Assembly (NCBI GenBank): GCA_963678705.1
Contig: OY783213.1
Coordinates: 10,234,451 to 10,298,450, forward strand
DNA length: 64,000 bases
Source of the DNA: Panorpa germanica
Taxonomy: Eukaryota > Arthropoda > Insecta > Mecoptera > Panorpidae
Direction of reading: 5' to 3'
Shown here: piece by piece, positions 60,149-64,000 of the stretch
Position numbering within the stretch: the stretch's first letter is position 1
Layout: the number at the start of each line of letters is the position of its first letter
Position numbers and translations under genes: made by a program
The notes under the pieces: generated by a model
What the model was told of the DNA's origin: nothing
Seen by the model: only the letters and a program-made list of their open reading frames with translations
Database searches by the model: none

Positions 60149-61481
60149 ATGCCTCTGATGTAAAGTTAGCTAATTCGCCTACTGGCATTACCAGCCGATA
60201 ACCTTAATAACTTTATCAATGAATCAAATTGAATCTCTATATTTTAAATACCCATACTCGTACTTATAAATTATAAATTACCTATTAGAATGTTATTTAT
60301 TATAACCTAACATTATGCACAGTGAGTTCTCTCAGCTCCAAATATCAACTGCGTTGGCCGTTGGCACACACTACAATGAAAGTAGCTATAACTAACATAT
60401 ACCGTTATCTCACCTGACCAGAATGCAGTTGCAATATCTCTGGTCAGTGTTACCAACTAAAGAAATATAATGTATATATTGTTCTAAGTGCTAATAACTA
60501 TCAAAAGTTGATGCACTCAATTAAATATTTAAAAAAATATATCAACCCAGACATTAATAGGTTATTGCACGATAGAATTGAATTTTCTGTTAGAGCAAAT
60601 TGATTTTTGGAGATCTCACTATTATGAATCAAAGATTTAAAAGACAGTGGTGGGCTTATGGTATAATGAAGTCAAGAAATTAATCTCAATATAGTATTCA
60701 GTCAATATTCTACCATTGTATTTCACCCAAATTTGCCATCAAGCAACCTAACCTAAAAAACTTATAACCTAAATTCATTTCAAACAAGTTTTTTTTCTAT
60801 CTCAAGTTTTTCATTCATAGCTATTTACAACGTATCACACTAACCCCCAAACCATAAGCTGTATATCTGATTTCACATAAATTTCTTTTTACTGCAGGAT
60901 TATATAAAATAGATATTTGAAAATATTCCACTGAACCATATTTCACCTCATAAACTGATGTTCACAATTTTTTTTTTGGTTATTGAAAATATTATTACAA
61001 TGTGTCAGCCTCAGCCACATATCTTCAAGTCTTATTAAATCTACAACCGTCTTACATCCCCAGAGAAATTCACATATTTCAACAATAAAAATGTTCGAAA
61101 TTTTTTGCAGCTACTGAGATACTCGTACCAATAGCTTTATCTTGCTTAAGTGATTTTACAATGTCTCATTTCACATACATACCATACACACTCACGAAAC
61201 GCAGTCAGACATAACAAAAAGAATCACTAAACCACCCCCACCCCTCCCTAAGGGTGTTCAGGTGGTTTCAAGTGAACAAGTGTAGGATCAAAAGTTTCGT
61301 ACGATTTTTCGATCCAAAAAACAGATCAGTTGTTACGGGTATAACCACAAGGGACACCAGAAAAGTGAGGTTATGTTTACAACAGCTTTTCTTTGAAATA
61401 GCCAGTTGAGATTTACAGCATCATTTACAGGTACTTAATAGAGATTTCTTAAAATCTTCCCTAAGGGGGGGTAAGGTTAAA
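60149..61481. other. no gene seen
   Basis: Possible 3' UTR of the 59945 exon, then AT-rich DNA. A short stretch at 60230-60300 resembles 44813-44880 (CATACTCGTA region), a minor repeat. Confidence 0.4.
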
Positions 61482-62152
61482 CTTTTTTTATTTATTTATA
61501 TTAATATACAACATATTAAGTTTATTGTGTGAAAATTAGAAGTCTATTGGAGAAAAACTGTCGGAGATATAGAGTTTTAGGTCTTCACCTCTCTGGTCTG
61601 GTTTCGTGTTACTTTGAAACTTTTAAACGCGATTTTCTCACACATAGCCTTTTTCAGAGTCGGTGTCCTCTCTAACTTAAAATCTACTTTACCGATCCTT
61701 TTGAAATTTTGTACACTCTTTCTTTACATAAATGCCGAAGTAACGCTGTCAAGTTTTTTTTTTAATTTTAATTTTAACGTATTTAAAATAACAAAGTTTC
61801 TGATTTTTTTTCATGAAAAATCGTTATTTTGACTTCTAAGTGCTGTAAAAAATTTAAAAATTACTAAAAAAGAAAAAACGGCAGCGTTACCTGCACAAAC
61901 TTATCAACTAATAAAATAATTTTGGTTTTCTGAATTCAGATAATCCAGTGATGAGTTATGAGTGGCACCGCAATGAGACTTTTTTTTGTGACGTCTGCGG
62001 AGATTCGCTGTCAATGCCTCATTTCTTGATATTTATTTATGAAACTTTCACAAAGTATTCTTCAAATGTCATTTTATCATGTAGTAATTATAGAAATAAT
62101 TATATATTAACTGAGTCGTCAAAAAACATTATCGAAAATATGTTTTTTTTAT
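61482..62152. repeat. family D repeat, right arm of a long inverted pair
   Basis: Reverse match of 57829-58490. The open frame 61948-62208 (MSYEWHRNE, FCDVCGDSLSMPH) lies in it and parallels minus-strand frames in the other two copies, so it is repeat-borne. Confidence 0.72.
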
Positions 62153-62786
62153 CTACGTTAGTAATAGACTATTTAGTTTTCTTGAGGATAATTCAACGGC
62201 AATCGTGAACCCTCTCAAGTTTTCCTTATTTACCAATTATTCAGTTGCTAATTAACCATTTCTGAAGCAAGGAGTATCATAGAACGGAAACGGAGTAACA
62301 CGCGGAAGTAATTACACGCGAAAATATGATCCTGGCCTAACAACAGACAAACGCAATTCATTATTTAATTAAGCAAAAATAACAAAAAGAAAATAACTTT
62401 TCAGACATGTCAAACTGTCTCTTATATTCTTTTTTGTAACAAACTTTTAAAGTAAATTACAAAATAGAATAGCAAGTAGCTAAAGCAAATACAAAACACC
62501 AGTGTTTTCCTCACGTTGGTGAACATGTAAGTTCATATACTCGACATGTCCACTGCACCTTTACAGAGACTGGGGCATGTGTGGCAACGGCAGCATGGGA
62601 CGTGCAAGTCACATATCAAACAAAATGAAAAATAAAAGGATATGGTGGAAGTGATATTTGATATTTTCCAGTGATTTTACTATGTCGGTACAATGTACAT
62701 AAATCTACTGGAAGTAATATTTCGCTCTAGAGATTTCTTACCAGGCCCGCATCAACCAAAAGACAACTGTATTGGGCCCGTGCTAA

Positions 62787-62893
62787 TACATGCTACAACG
62801 CTAAACCTTTCCGAACCTTGTAAATGCAATCAACCATCTCATACTGGAAGTAAATGCAATAGTCTCTTTTATAACAGTGGTGTATCGATAAAT
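62787..62893. repeat. about 110-bp repeat, copy 2
   Basis: GCTAAACCTTTCCGAACCTT through GTGGTGTATCGATAAA, ending at the truncated family B copy. Confidence 0.5.
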
Positions 62894-63068
62894 AGGCCTG
62901 TGTCCTCATTTTTTAGTGGTCGATTTTTCAATTGTTGGTTAAAATTGATGTTAATAAATGTGTAAATATCTAAAGTTCGACGGAGATATAGCAATTAAAA
63001 ATTTGAATTATAGTTTTAGCGCTAGAAATGGTCGGCCATATTTGTATAACGTGAAATGCATTTGTACG
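62891..63068. mobile_element. family B MITE, truncated copy 5
   Basis: Only the left about 180 bp (GCCTGTGTCCTCATTTTTTA to GTGAAATGCATTTGTACG) remains. Confidence 0.65.
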
Positions 63069-63699
63069 AAATAAAACCATGCGAGTATTTGTAGATTGAA
63101 TAATTATTCAATTGTTTAATGATAAAATAATTTTACACTTTTTAATAACTTTGAACCAACATTCTTATAATAACAAGATGGTTGGGAATTATGATCTTGA
63201 CAGTGTAGAAGCCCAAAACACAACTGACACGAATGCCATATCGCTGTAGCGTACAGCAGTCGTCGTATTGTAGTCATGCGCATTACTTCTATTAGAGACA
63301 ACAATACATTATAATGTTGGAATGCCAACAGAGACATCTTCTTATGTTCTGTACTAATTTTGTACTGAACATAAATTGCCAGCCAGCAGAAGTAGATAAG
63401 CTCACAACTAATATCAAATTATACAATGTTACATAAAATTATTATAAACCAATTTACAAAAAATAATGTGAACTTCTTAAAACTATTATAAACAAAATTA
63501 CACAAAATAACATAAACTTCTTAACTCTATGGTAGTCTACATAATTTTGTGAAAATAATATAAAACAAATTAATTACTATCCTAAATATAACAGAAACCA
63601 TAATTATCAATGTAGCATACATTATCAATTGCATAATGTACACAACAATCATCAACTCAATAGTTACAATTTTATTGAAACAATTATCTTTTAACAATT
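63069..63699. other. no gene seen
   Basis: AT-rich. Open frames on the minus strand are unremarkable and may include decayed BEL/Pao sequence. Confidence 0.4.
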
Positions 63700-63994
63700 C
63701 CAACAGTACAGATGTTTGTTTTACATCAATGTTGTAAACATTGCAATTAATATCTGATGGAAGTATTGTATTTGAATCAAAAATTTTATTTGTTGCTTGT
63801 TTGATTCGCACCAGCAACACTGCGCTAATAATCTCAAGCTGGGGTATTGTAAGTACCTTACTTGATGGAGCTACACTAGACTTGTAGCAAATTAAATTTG
63901 TTTTTAACTTAATATTTATAAAAATAATATTGTGTTTTAAACCTAATATCATGATACTGGTTGATCTGTTTAATAATGTTTTATAAACCTCCAA
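63700..63994 (-). pseudogene. BEL/Pao retrotransposon pol fragment
   Basis: The minus frame reads NLICYKSSVAPSSKVLTIPQ then LEIISAVLLVRI, close to the conserved BEL/Pao pol run (CSK-RVAPLK-TIPRLELCAALLLARL) between reverse transcriptase and integrase. Sequence after this (towards 63527) stays open but is AT-rich and not recognisable. No LTR is seen; the copy runs to or past the window edge. Confidence 0.65.
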
Positions 63995-64000
63995 TACTGA

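Noticed and set aside
63116-63337. 73-residue minus frame
   Set aside because: Starts at a non-ATG codon, with no motif and no relation to the BEL/Pao frame.
1-64000. tRNA, rRNA, CRISPR or bacterial features
   Set aside because: None seen; the gene structure is spliced and eukaryotic.

Overview
The window is AT-rich, repeat-dense eukaryotic DNA, almost certainly from an insect with a large, transposon-loaded genome. The evidence is a multi-exon gene with GT-AG introns for an invertebrate-type relaxin-like receptor, plus arthropod-style mobile elements: an R1/Jockey-type LINE tail, an I/Jockey-type LINE tail, a BEL/Pao pol fragment, a SPIN/Charlie-like hAT element, and several MITE families with readable target-site duplications. 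I cannot name the species.

Main gene: on the minus strand from about 40.8 kb down to 25.4 kb lie 16 coding exons of a type C leucine-rich-repeat GPCR (RXFP1/2-like; Drosophila Lgr3/Lgr4-type). In order they encode one LDLa module, a linker, a cysteine-containing N-cap, about ten LRRs on mostly 72-nt phase-2 exons, the cysteine hinge, seven membrane helices and a basic cytoplasmic tail. All exon junctions keep frame: 716 residues are visible, and only the 5' (signal peptide) exon(s) are missing. An extra exon-like segment at 37.8-37.9 kb is phase-compatible with the LDLa exons and ends in a stop. It could make a short LDLa-only product, or be a stray copy of a tail exon.

Layout. 0-4.5 kb: a 120-bp MITE and a LINE remnant. 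4.5-11.6 kb: mostly unassigned AT-rich DNA with copies of families A and C. 11.6-15 kb: two RTE-like 3' ends and several GC-richer open segments of unknown origin. 16-24.9 kb: MITE families A, B, C, D, H, a TTAA MITE and a Harbinger-like MITE. 25.4-40.8 kb: the receptor gene, with repeats in its introns. 41-53 kb: repeats, two hAT-type elements and a family B MITE. 53.4-62.2 kb: two long inverted repeat pairs, an open frame split by a hAT MITE, and a possible small plus-strand two-exon gene. 62.7-64 kb: repeats and a BEL/Pao fragment.

Gene cooperation cannot be read beyond the single receptor gene. Its introns were repeatedly invaded, and the nesting order (LINE inside TTAA MITE; family C MITEs inside families H and another repeat) gives relative ages. 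No tRNA, rRNA or CRISPR array was seen.
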